From Pleodorina starrii (taxonomy: Eukaryota > Chlorophyta > Chlorophyceae > Chlamydomonadales > Volvocaceae), in assembly GCA_030267565.1 (NCBI GenBank), contig BRXU01000011.1, positions 124,001 through 188,000 on the forward strand: DNA of 64,000 nucleotides, written 5' to 3'. Of this stretch, positions 1 through 12,700 are shown in pieces; the first letter of the stretch is position 1; each line of letters starts with the position of its first letter. Under the pieces are notes generated by a model. The model had not been told where the DNA came from and searched no databases. It saw only the letters and a program-made list of their open reading frames with translations. The translations under genes and the position numbers were made by a program.

Positions 1-724
1 TGTCCCGCTTCTGCGGCGAACCTCTAGCATCATATCCGAAACATGTGGTCCCAAGTGCTTTCTCCACAAGTGTGCGAGCGCTTGGGCTGGCGAGGGTTTG
101 GCCGGCCGCGCTGTGCCGCGTCAGCTGACGTCATTCTTTGGACGCTGCTTTTCGATTGCTGCTTTTTGGCGGCTTGTGAGCCGCTGCAACTTTGGGTCGA
201 AGAGAGACGTGCACACTACACGCATGGCTTGGCTGCTGGTTCATTACTACATTACCCGCATGCAGCTGCTCGGAACATGCTTGGGGAAGCCTCTCTGCAC
301 CGACTCTGGCGCGCGCGCGACACAGGAGTTGCCAACCAGCTTCTAAACTTGCACATGTTCGCGCTCAACTGCGGCTGCGCGCTGCGGCACCGTGTCATGT
401 GGTCGGCCTTGGACACAAGTCTTCGCCGACATGCTTACCAGTACCCGTTTCTTTTCGTGAAGGGGGTGGGTACGAAGACGGTCGCAGGGCAGGGCAGCCC
501 CCGCGCTCGGGGGGTGCCGCCTCGTTGCTCGCCTCGGCGGTTGTCCTCTCACGTCGCGCCGTACCTGCTTGCGGTTAGTTTGTTAGTTATCGCCGGAGTG
601 GCACCGAAACCCGAAACCCACCGCCGCCTCGGCCTCGTCCAACCCACTCTGCATCCCCCTTCCCTCCCCGTCCCCTCTCCCCCCTTCCCCCTCCCTCGGT
701 CTCCCTCTTCCCCGCCCCGCCCAG
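1..724. other. No exon recognised; probably upstream intron of SKI3
   Basis: I find no conserved coding segment here on either strand. The first recognisable exon downstream (725) opens behind a CAG acceptor and its first base completes a split codon, so transcription and coding must begin before this point. The stretch from about 655 to 724 is pyrimidine-rich, as expected upstream of that acceptor. A short, diverged exon could still be hidden. Confidence 0.4.
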
Positions 725-3700
725 CTATGTGGGCAAGGCGGCCTTCCACCTGCAAGAGACTGCGCAGGTACGGCATATGGGGTACGACATATGGGGAGAT
801 ATGGGGCGGCGCCGTACTGCCGCGAACACACATCCACGCACTCCTCCTGTGCATGTGCGTGCGTTTGTGTTTGTGTGTACCTCTGAAGTGTTCGCCTTTC
901 CTCTGCTTGGGTCGAATCGGGTCGGTCGGGTCGGGCCGTCCAAATGTCACTCCAATTGCTTAAAAGTTGCTTCCATTGCTCCAGCGCCCCCCTCCAACCC
1001 ACCCGGGGTGCCCGCTTCGCCCCCAAGCCCTGAAGCCCAAGTCCCCAACAGCCACAGCACCCCCTTTGGGTCCTGCCCTTTGGTCTTGGCCATATCTCTT
1101 GACTCGCACGGTTATTTAGGGGGCTGGTTGCTGGACCAACCAGGACCAACGATGCGTCTCATTACTCAATAAGAGTATCAACCTCCCCCCCTTCTCCCAC
1201 TCCCCACTGCCCTCACCCCCCCCCAACCCCACCAAGGCGGAAGCCGCCTACCGGCGCGCCGCCGATCTGGACCCCCGCAACCCCCTGGCCTGGCAGGGCC
1301 TGGCGGAGCTCTTCACGGAGACAGGTATTTAGGCGGTTGACCGTTGTTTGGCCGTTGACCGTTCGCGTTGGTTGACCGTTGACCGTTCTATCCCACACAC
1401 CGACGGTTGGACGTTGACCCTGCAATTCGCCATTCGCCATTGCAATTCGGCGCTTCGCGCCTCTTTGTTCGCCGCCGCCCTCCAGACGTTGGGACCCCCT
1501 CCCCCCCGCTACCACCTTGCCTGTTTAGGACTTTTTTTGTCTTCTCTAAACTCAAACCCCCGCCCCCCCCTGGATTCCGCCGCAGGTTCCTGGGCCGCCG
1601 CCGCCGAGTCGTACAGTCGGCTCCTTCAGCTGGCTGACGCCGCGCCGCCGGGGGAGCCGCTGAGGGGCCGCCGATCCGCCTTCCAGCGCCGATTCGCGGA
1701 GGCGGCGGCGCGGGGCGGGCTGTTGGCTGACGCGGAGGCGGCGTGGCGGGCGCTGACGGAGGCGGCGGGGGAGGGCCTGGAGGCGGCGGAGGCGGCAGCG
1801 GCGGCCGCGGGTGGTGGGGGTGGTGGCGAGGAGGGCGGTGCGGCGGCGGCGGCGGTGGAAGCTGCGGAGACGGAGTTGGTGGAGTGCCTGTGTCGACTGG
1901 CGGATGTGCAGGTGGGCTGGGCTGGGGTGGGGTGGGGTTTCTCCTCCCTTCCTTTCTCCTCCCTCCCTTTCTCCATCCTTCGTATGCCAGCTTTGCTGCC
2001 CATCTATCCGCCGACTGCTTCACTTCACCCCCCTTATCTCTTTCTCTCCTTGTTGCCCCTGCGCCGTTATCCTCTGCTGCCCCCCCTCCGCCCCCCCGCC
2101 ACGCAGCTGGCGGCCGATGCGGCGGAGATCGAGGCGCGGGTGGCGGACCGGTTGGCGGCGGAGGCGGAGGCCGCTGCCCTGACGCACGGCACCACTCTGA
2201 CGCCCGAGCAGGCAAGTACCGTTACCGTTACCGTTTCTGTTACCGACTTACCGTTACCGTTATCGTTGTTGTCATTATGACCGTTACCGTTGGCGGGGCG
2301 CGCGTGCCTGCGGGTTTTGGGCGGGCCACTGCCGCGCAGCGGATGGATGCCTCGGGGTGGTGGTACGGATGGTGATGACGTAAGCATCCGTTGTGGATGA
2401 TGACGTCAGCATCCGTTGGCGTTCGATGATGCGAGCGTTCGTGTGTGGACCCACCGTCCCTCCGTGTTTACCCCTCCCCCTCATCCTCCCCCTCATCCTC
2501 CCCCTCATCCTCCCCCTCATCCTCCCCCTCATCTTCCCCCTCATCTTCCCCCTCATCTCCCATGTCCCGTGTCCCTTGTTGGCCCCAATCCACCCCCACC
2601 CCAACCCCAACCCCAGGTTGCCTCCCTGGAGTCCTCTGTTCGCGGCTCCGTGGAGGGCGAGTGGGCGGAGGAGGCTCTGGAGCTGGATGCGGACCACGCC
2701 TCCGCTACACTGCGGCGGATCATTGCGCTGAGGCCGCCCAGCCCGCTCTTCGCACCCTACTACGACGCATTCCTAAAGAGGTGCGCGTGGGGGGCGTGTA
2801 TTGGGGGGGAGGACGTGTGTATTGGGGGGGAGGAAGTGTGTGGGGGTAGGGGATGGAGCGGGGGGCGTGTGGGGTGTGTGTGGTGGGGAGGGGAGAGGCC
2901 GGGGGTGCAGCTGAAGCCAACGAAATCCTGAAGCCATTGACGCAGTGCGCTCCCACCCTTTCGCCCCCCTCGCCCCCCTCGAAGGCTACGCAAGTACATC
3001 CAGGCCGCCCCCCCAGGCTCCATGGACCGCCACTCGCGGAGGGCGGTGCTGCTGGCGGCTGCCAAGGCCACCATGGAGGGGCGCTGCGGGGGAAGGACGG
3101 GTGGGTGGGCGTATAGTGGGGGTGGGTGGGTGGGGAGGGGGGTGGGCTGGTGGGGGGTTGAGAAGGACAGTCCGAAGAGGTCGGGGGGATGGGTGGGCAG
3201 GTGGGTGGGCGGGCGGGTGTGTGTATGTCTGCGGTTGGGGTGGACTGGGTGGGAGGCGCGTGGGATGGGCTGGGGTGGACGGAGGGATTGCGAATGTGCT
3301 GTTGCCCCGTTCCCTCCCTGGTGCCTCCACCAGCTCCACCAGCTCCCCAGCTCCCCAACTCGCTACGCGGCGGATGTCCCCTCCCCTCCCCCCCTCCCCC
3401 CCTCCCCCCATCCTCCCAACCCTCAGGCGGCTGCTGCAGCCCCTACCCCTACGATGCAGCTCTGGCAATGTTGGAAGTGGAGCACGAGGTGGTAGGGGAG
3501 CAGGTGGGGGGGGGGCGGGCTGGAGGGGGGGGGCTGGAGGGTGGATGTGTGTGTATGTGTGTGTATGGGGGGGGTTGAGTGGGCGGAGGTGGGCGGGGTG
3601 GGCGGTGGTACAAAGGATTTAGGATTTTCTTGTACAATGACAGCACTAACCGTTAGCCGCATGTTAGGTTGCAACCGATGTCCCGATCGGGATGGCGGCG

Positions 3701-6700
3701 CGGATGGATGTGCTTCCCGGCGCCCCCAATACACACCCTGGCGTCCCGCAACCCCCTCCCCCGCCCCCCCACCTCCGCAGGACCCCTCCCTGGACCCGGC
3801 CAGCCAGGTGGTCCCCCCCCTGGAGCCCCCGCCCCTGCCTCTCATGGTGGCGGACTGCGGCCGCATCGCCTCGCGCCTCTCACACAGCTTCCCCTGGAGC
3901 CCCACCGCGCAGCTGCACAACGCACTCAGCCTGCGCCGCAGGGCCGTGGTGTACGGGTACGACGCGGCGGCAGGCAGTACGGCCGCATGCGGTGTGGCAC
4001 GGCTGCCGCCGGCGTCGTCGTCGTCGTCGTCGGCGGCGGCGTCCGCGACGAACCGCGCCGCCGGTGCGATTGCTGGAGGTCGGCGCCACCAGGTGATGAC
4101 CCGTGGGTCGCTGCAGTCCGTGAGTCGCTCCAGCCCGTGGGTCGCTCCGATCCACGGCTCGCTCCGACCCATGGGTCGCACACACTGCACTCTGCATGGA
4201 CCACCTGTCCCAATGTGGTGGCTGCCGTCGTCACGTGACGCTGTTGGCACGTGTCTGTTCGTCTTTCACGTGTTTGTTTGTTTGTTTGTTACTGTACTGT
4301 ACGGGTACAGCACGCATACATACATCCTTCTTGTGTTTCAAGGCCACCGCATCCCTTTCGGGCTGCTGCTGTTTGGTTCTGTACGGCACCAGGTGACGGG
4401 TGTGGTGCTGTCGGCGCTATCCCGCGGCGGTCGGGCGGTGTCGGGCTGGCTGGCGGCGGCGGAGCTGCTTTTGGAGGAGGGGGCGGCGGAGGCGGCACTG
4501 GATGCGGCCAAGGAGGTGCGTATAGGGTGGAGGGAGGGGGGTTGGGGGGGTGAGGGGTGGGGGATGGTGGGTCCAACAACAGCTGCCGTCCCAGCGTCAA
4601 ATACTGGCTACGGGGTACCCGGTAGGATGGTGGGTGAGTGAGTACGATGGGTGAGTTAGCCATAACCTGGGCTTCTCGGGGCCCCGTCCCGCCCCGCCCC
4701 GGTTCCTCACACCCCTCGGCCCCGCCACGGTTCCCGGGATCCGGCCTATCCGCCGATAAGCCCTTTCCCACCCACCCACCCAGCCACCCGCCGACTCACC
4801 CACCCACCGACTCACCCACCCACCCACTCGCCCGACCTCCGCTGCGGTATCGTTTTTCTTACCCACCCACCCACCCACCCACCCACCCACCCACCCCAGG
4901 GTCTCAAGTATGTGGCCCAGCGGGACCTGGTGGGTAAGGAGCGGCTGGCGGGTGCGGGGCTGCTGCTGAGGCTGTTGGCGGGACAGGCGCTGCTGAGGCT
5001 GCGGAAGCTAGAAGAGGCGCAGGTAGGGGGGGAGGGGAGGGGGGCGGGGAGGGGGCGGGGTGGGTTTAGGGTTGTGTGTGTGTTTGGGGGGGTGTTAGAA
5101 CACGGGGGGTGTAGGGGGAGGCGAGGGTGCCGGCGGAGTTGTAGGGTAGTTTAAGGGGGGCGGCGGTGTGGGAGATGGGGCGGTGCTCCCGGCGTCACTG
5201 CTCCCCTCCCTCCATTCCTCTCCCTCCCTCCTTCCCCTCCCTCTCTCTCCCTCCCCCCCTCCCTCCCCCTCCTTCCCTCCCTCCCCGCCCCGCCCTCCCC
5301 TCCCCTCCCCTCCCCTCCCCTCCCCTCCCCTCCCCTCCCCTCCCCTCCCCTCCCCTCCCCTCCCCTCCCCTCCCCTCCCCTCCCCTCCCCTCCCCTCCCC
5401 TCCCCTCCCCTCCCCTCCCCTCCCCTCCCCTCCCCTCCCCTCCCCTCCCCTCCCCTCCCCTCCCCTCCCCTCCCCTCCCCTCCCCTCCCCTCCCCTCCCC
5501 TCCCCTCCCCTCCCCTCCCCTCCCCTCCCCTCCCCTCCCCTCCCCTCCCCTCCCCTCCCCTCCCCTCCTTCGCTTCCAGCTGCTGCTGGAGGGTTTGGCT
5601 CATGGAGTGAGTGAGGGCCACGTGGCCTCGGGGGAGCTGGCGGCAATTGCGCCGCTCAACATCAGCCAACACGCAAAGAGGTGTGTATGTGTATGTGGGG
5701 GAGGGAGAGGGCGGGGAGGGCCGGGGGGTGTGCGGGGGATGTGAGGGACGGACAGATGGACCCAGTTATGCCGTACTAATTACCAAGATAGTTTCCGCAA
5801 CCTTCCGCAACCTTACTAATACCTGAGATGTTGATGATGATGATTTTTGACCGGACCGCGCCGGGATCCCGGATCCAGGTTCCTGGCCCACGTGGCGGCT
5901 GCTCGCGGCGATCTGGCGGGCGCCCGCCATCGGTACGACGAGATGGTGGGCGGTCAGTTGATGGGTCGCAGCGCGGCGCCCATCGAGGCGTGGGCCCACG
6001 GGGAGCTCGGCATGCTGCTGATGAGGCAGGGAGCGGCGGTGGAGGTAAGGGTACGGCGGTTGGGGGGTTGGGGGCGAGCGGGGACTAACGGGGGCGAGCG
6101 GGGACGAGCGGGGACGAGCTTTGCGGGTATTTCAAACCACCTCCTCCTCCTCCTCCTCCTCGGCCCTCCTCCTCTTCCTCCCCCCAGGACCTTTCTGGTT
6201 CTTGCCGGCGCCCCCACCCCACCCACGGAGGCCACCAGCCTGTGTGGCTCCTCCTCCGCAACCTCGACCTTTACCTTCACCCGCCCACACACCCCCCAGT
6301 CTACCCACACCGTGACTAATCCTCCCCACCTCATCCCATCCCCTCACCCCCTCACCCTCTCACCCTCTCACCCCCGGCAGGGCGCCCGCTTCCACCTCCA
6401 GTCCGCCCTGGCGGCTCTGCAGCCCTCCCTGGACTCCGCCGCCGCCGCCGCCGCCTCCCCCTCCGCCACCGCCCTCACCGCTCTTCAGCAAGAGGCCGCC
6501 ACCTACCAACTCCATCTGGCACTCGCGCTTTGGGTCAAGGGAGGGGGCCAACTGCCGCCGCAACGACGGAACGACGGCGGCAACGACGGTACGACGGCGG
6601 CGGCGGCGGCAGCGGCGGCGGCGGCGCCTGACGGCGCCGCCGGCGCGGCGGGTCCCACCCTGGAGCCTTTCCGTTCTGATTGTCGGGAGTTGTTGCTGTC

Positions 6701-9700
6701 GGCGGCGGCGGTGGGTGGTCCGCTGCAGGCCGCGGCGTTCTGCTGGCTGGGACACTGGTACGGCAGGGCTTCGGAGCCGGTGGACGAGCAGAAGGCGCGG
6801 CGGTGCTACCAGCGGGCGCTCGCGCTGGACCCCAACCAGGTGGGGGTTTAGCGGGGAAGGAGAGGGAGGGAGCGGGAAGAGGTGTAAGGTAAAAGGAAGA
6901 TACCGCGGCGGAGACGGAGACGGCGTTCGCGAACGGACCCGGAGGGAGGCGGGGAAGTGAGGGTGGAGAGAGAGAGAGAGAGGAGCTCAGAGGGGGGAGG
7001 GAGGGAGGGTGAGAATCCAGCTGCCTGACTGGCTACCTGAGTGTATGTGTATCTGTATCTGGCTGGCTGGCTGGCTGGCCGCTCCTCACGGTCCGTCGAC
7101 CGACCCACCGACCCACTGACCCACCGACCCACGGGTGTCCCCAAACGCCCCCAAAAGGCGGAGGCGGGTGAGGCGCTGGTGGCGGCGCTCGTCGCTGCGG
7201 GTCGCTCCGAAACCGCTGTACAGCTGTGCGAGGAGATGCGCATCCGCTCCGCCGCCGCCGCCGCCACCTCCTCATCCAGCAGCAGCAGCTGCCTGGGTGG
7301 GGGCATCTCGCCCTCCCTGGCGCACCCCTGCCTGCTGCCCACCGGAACTACTGCCGCCGCTGCCGCCGCCGCCTCCTCTGCTGGCGGTCCCAGCGGTGGT
7401 GGTGGTGGTGGTGGTGGTGGGTGGGCTCTGCGCAGTCTGGCTCGTCTCCAGCGAGATGGTGGGTCCAACGAGGCGGCGGTGGCCAGCTACCAGGTGGGAG
7501 AAGGATGAGGGAGGGAGGGTGGGTGGGGATGGGGGGTAGGGATGGGGAGGGGGATGGGGAGGGAGGGATTCCCCCGTTTCCGTTCCCGTTTTCGTTTCCG
7601 TTTTCGTTTCCGTTGTTTTTTTGTTTTCCGTGTGTGTGTGTGCTCGCTGTGTATCCGAGGTGTGCGGCCGGGGCCTGGGCCTCGCACCCACATCGTCATC
7701 CGGTCATGCGGGTACACCGGAAGATAACCGGTACTTTTACTTACAAGCCCACACACTATGTATATAAGGTGGTGAGGAAACCTCGTCGCCTCCGCTGCCT
7801 CCCGCCCCGCCCCTCACCCCTCGTTCCTCGCCCCCCGCCCCCCGCCCCTCCTCCCCCGCCCCCCGCCCCGCAGGCCGCGCTTCGTTTGGCGCCAGCCGAC
7901 TCTGAGTTGTGGGAGGGACTGGCGGCAGCCTACCAGGCGCTGGGGCGCCACACCGCGGCTCTCAAGGTGGGCGGGGAGGTGGGGCTGGTGGGGGAGGACG
8001 GGGGCGTGGAGGAACTTGAGGCGTGGCTGGAGGCGGAGGGTGAGGCGGGGCTGGAGCCGGGGGAGAGCGCGCAGGGCGAGGAAGAGGGCGAGGGTGAGGA
8101 GGAGGTGGGGCAGGGTGAGGAGGAGGTGGGGCAGGGTGAGGAGGAGGTGGGGCAGGGGCAGGGAGAGGGTGATGATGCGGTGGCGTTTGTGAAGGCCGGA
8201 GCGGGGCCGGGGATGGGGGCGGGGAAGGAGGAGGTGGCGGCGGGTTTCGGAGGTTCGGAGCGGAAGGTGGTGGTCGGCGCCTTGGGGGAGGAGGAGGGTG
8301 AGGGGCCGGGCGTACAGGAGGTGACCCGTGGGTCAGTGACTGGCGGAGGGCGGCTGGCGGGGGAGCCCTCGGGCCCGTCGGTCCTCAACGCCGGCTCCGG
8401 CGCGGGCGTTTGAATTTTTCCAGGAGGGGATTCTCGCTGCCTTGACGACAGTTGAGGCGGTTAATGGTTACCCGTTTGGCGGTTATGACGTGTTGACGAC
8501 AAGTGCTGACGAAACTAACCGTGGATTGCAGGGCGCGGCTCAGGGCCCGACTGTTCCCGCCTTTGGATTTGTACCATGTTCTGCTGTGTTGCTCATAGTC
8601 AACGCACGCATGTTGTACATTAGTTAGTTTACTCATGTTTAACCTCCATTTTGTACAACATTTGTACCTCAATTGTGCGGAGTCGGAGTGCGTGGTGCGT
8701 GGTTCTCCTCCTGGTCGGGTCGGGTGCGGCAAAGAGTTACCGGTACTCACTTTTGTTGTTGCGGCGGTGGGGCTCCAGACGTGCACGGAAGAAGGGTTTC
8801 GGGCATGTGAGTGTTTGTGTGCGTTTGGTGACATTACTGTAACGTCGTTGCCTTCTCCGGCCTCCTCTCCGGCATTCTTGGCAGCGGCCTTGTGCGTGCG
8901 ACTTTATGTGTGTCTTAGTCGAGGGTTTAGGTGAGTGGTACCCCGTTGCGATACGTTTGCTGCATGTGCGTCATAATGCAATACAAAAGCCGAGGATGGG
9001 CGCATGGACGCTGGGAATGGAAGGTGGAGGAGTGGAGGGTGAACGGATACGGGGGCCCTGAGCTGTTCGCATTGCCCCGCCCCGGCACGGTGTTTCGCCG
9101 CCTGCCCCTCCCCTTCCCCCTCCCCCTCCCTCTCCTCCCTCCCCGATGCTCCTCCGTCCCCCTGCTTGCACCATCGCCCATCGCCCGGGGGGACTCCGCC
9201 TCCCCCTGATGCCGTCGCGTCGTATTTTGCGCGCCGTATCAGGTACGGCATGGGCCGTCGTACAAGTCGCAGGCGCAACAGCGTCTTTGTCCCCTTTGTT
9301 GCCCGGCTGGCCTGCGGGGTCCCCCCGGGGGGTGATGCGTGTGACAAGAAGGGTGGTTGGGCTGCGTCATTGTCCTACAGCCTTTCCGGGGACCAGGGCT
9401 GCTAGGTGCTGCCCACGTGACATGAACGCCGATTGTTGTTGTTGCTCCGTTTGGAGTCCACACCCTCTGCATCGGACCCCGGCCAGGACGGGGCATTGTT
9501 GTGTTGACTTGGCCAAGAGATTCGTTGTTGAGGTGGTTGTTGTGGTTGTTGAGGTGGTGGTTGTGGCGGTTGTGGTGGTTGCAGTGGGCTCCTCACCGAT
9601 GATGCGTTTATGGCGGAGTTGTGGTGGAGTTGAAACCGAGGAAGGGGAGGGTGTCAACTGTCAACTGTCAACTGCCAACTGTGTGTTGCACGTGGACTCG

Positions 9701-12700
9701 GGCCGTTCGGAGGGAGGGACATAGTTTGTTTTGCGCCACAGTTGGTTGGTTGGTTGGTTTGGTTGAGTGATATGCCACCGGCCCGACTTGGGAGTCTTCA
9801 CCCCCGACTGAATTTGAGACTCTCTTTACACATGCCCCCTTTCCTCCCGTACCCGTGCCTTTTTCGATGTCGTACGCAGTCGTACGGTCGCGCCCTGGAG
9901 CTGTCCCCCGGCCGCCTCTTCAGTCGCCTGCAGGCCGCGGCGTTGCAGTACCAGATGGGAGACATGCCGGCGGCGCTGTCGTACTATCGTACGGCACTGG
10001 CGGCGGCGCCGGGCAACGCCTCGGCGCTGCTGGGTTGTGGTGAGGTGCTGTTGGCGCAAGCGGCTCTGGCGGCGCGGATGGGCGCCGCGGGCGCGGCGGC
10101 GGCGGAGCTGGCGGAGGCGGCGGCGCTGGCGGCGCGCGCGACGGGCCAGTACGGCAACTTACAGGTAGCCGTACATTCGTACTGAATCGTTGCCAAGTCG
10201 GAGCGTCAAACACGCTGCAGCCAGTAATACCGTAAAATCGTATCGCAATCAGTCCTAAGACCCCTCGAACTGTCCCTCTCTCCCTCTTTCCCCCTTCCCC
10301 TCCCTCCCTCCCAGGCCGGCTGGAAGTTGCTGGGCGATGTGCGCATGCAGCACGCTGCCGTACCCACCCTGGACCACGTCGCAGCGACCCGCGGGTCACT
10401 CGCTGGACTACCCTCCTCCGCCGCCTCCGCCGCCTCCGCCTCCTTCGCCTCCGGCGGCGCCGGCGCCGCGGCCGCTTCCGTGGCCGCCGGTTTGGCGGCG
10501 GCTAGCGACCGTCTAGCTCAGCTTCGGAGCGCGCGGCGAGCCTACGCGGCGGCGGTCCACATTGACCCACGGGTCGCTGGGCTGTGGGGCGACCTGGGCA
10601 TGTCGTACCACTTGCAGCTGGAGCTTGAGGGGCAGCACCCGGACCTGGCGGCGGAGGCGGAGGCGGTGGCTGGCGCCCGGGTGAGGGTGAGGGTGAGGCT
10701 GAGGCTGAGGGTGAGGGTGAGGGTTGACTGGTCCACTGACTGGTTTACCGTTTTCATACAGCGTACCGGTAGTAGACGCAGGATGGGGACCGCTGCGGCG
10801 CAAAAGCTGGTTAGGCGTACGAATTGCAGTACTGTACGGCACTGACGAACCATGCACCAACTGTGACGACGATTTGCTTGCTTTGCTTGACTTAGTAAAC
10901 CTACCGTAAATAAGTAAACGCCCCTACGGCCTACGCCCCCCTTGCCTAAGTCCACAGAAGCATACGGGTGCTGCTGCTGCCGCTGTGGGGCGGCTGCGCC
11001 GCAGCGCTCTGTCGTTGGCCCGCGGCGGCCTCCGATTGGACCCCGTCTCCGACTGGTTGTGGGGCTGCTCCGGAACCATCGCCGCCGCCGCCGCCGCCGA
11101 GTCGCCGTCCATGGCCGCCGCCGCCGAGTACTGTTTCAGTCGGGCTCTGCAGCTGAACCCGCGGCGGGCGGCGGTGTGGGCAGCGCTGGGGCGGCTGTAC
11201 GCGGCGCACGGAGAGGGAGGCCTGGCGAGCAGGTACCGTAGCGACCAGATGCGATGCGGGGGGCGGCTTGTCCCCCTTACAACTTGCACCCTTTCCCTCC
11301 TTCCTTCCTTCCTAACTTTTTCCATGATCATCGCTTTCCGTAGCCGTCCCCATCCCCTTCCTCAGCCCCTTCCCACCTTCCTTCCCCTATCCATGACCCT
11401 TCCCCCATACCGGCCCCCTCCATCCGCCCCACCATCTGTCCTTCAAAAGGTGCTTCGATGCGGCCCGGAGCCACGAGCCGACCTCCATTGCGGTGTGGGA
11501 GGCGATGGGCGACGCGGCGCTGCGCCGGGGCGGCGGCGTGTTTTCGGCGCTGGCAGGCGGCTGCGGCTGCGGTGACCCGCGGGTCGGTGCGGCGTGGCGC
11601 GACGCGGCGGATGCGTACGAGCACGCCCAGTTGCTGGGGGGCGACGTGGAGTCTCGGCTGGGTTTCGTGCTGGGTACGTCACACGTCGCACGCGGGGGGG
11701 GGGGCGGGGGGAGCGGAGGGCAGCATGCCGTACTAGGTTGTACGGGGGGTTCCATAGGAGGGGGGACGTCGCACCGGCCAGTGCTGCTTCGACAAGGCAC
11801 CCTACAGGTGTCTTCGGAGCTCTTAAAGGTATTCAATGATGGTCTTAGGGTCATATCTGTCAGGTGAACTTCCCTAAGATATTTGATACCTGTTGCTTTG
11901 AAGCATCTACCAAAGCTATCCTCATTATTGGCCGCCTGCGCTTTGCCAGCGGCTTTCTGCCGTTCCCGTTCGATGACGCTAATGTTGACGAACCGCTGTC
12001 GGCGTCGTTCGCGCCGCAGCGACCCTGACGGCGCGCACCGACCCGCGGGTCACCGCCGCCACCACCCCCGCCGCCGACGGCTCCGTACTGGCCGCCGCCA
12101 CCAAGGCCGCCGCGATGCATCCGCTGCTGGCCTCAGCCCACCAGGCGCGCGCGCTGGCGCTGGAGGCGCGCGGGGACTTTGCCGCCGCCGTACAGGTACG
12201 GCCCCTGCCGTACAGCTTCCGTGCCGCCTGGCGTTCCTTCGTCGGACGCATTCTTCGGACTGTTTCTTTCTTTTCCCTCTTCCAATGTCAGTAGTTATGG
12301 TTAACCCACTGCAACAGCCGCCAGATCATGACCGTTACCGCGACCGTTGCCGTTACCGTTACCGTTGCCGTTGTCGTTGGCAGGCCCTCCAGACGGCGCT
12401 GGCCCTCCTGGACGACAGCGGCGGAGGCCAGCAGCCGGGTACGACATCCGCTCCGCTGGTTCAGCCCTTTGACCCGCGGGTCGCTCCCAGCCCTCGAGCT
12501 GCCCTACAGCTCGACCTGACGCGGCTGCTGGCGGCGGCCGGGCGGGGCAACGAGGCGATTGCGCTGTACGAAACGCTGCGTCAGCAGGGAGTTGTACGGC
12601 AGGACGATTTTGCGGCTGAGTTGTCGTACGCAATGGCGCTGCAGCAGGTACGCGGAAATAGGCCCAACCCGCTGACTTTGCAACTCAAACGGTAAATTAT

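Noticed and set aside
2218..2290. Interstitial telomere repeat
   Set aside because: The hexamer TTACCG does not match the algal TTTTAGGG or plant TTTAGGG repeat.
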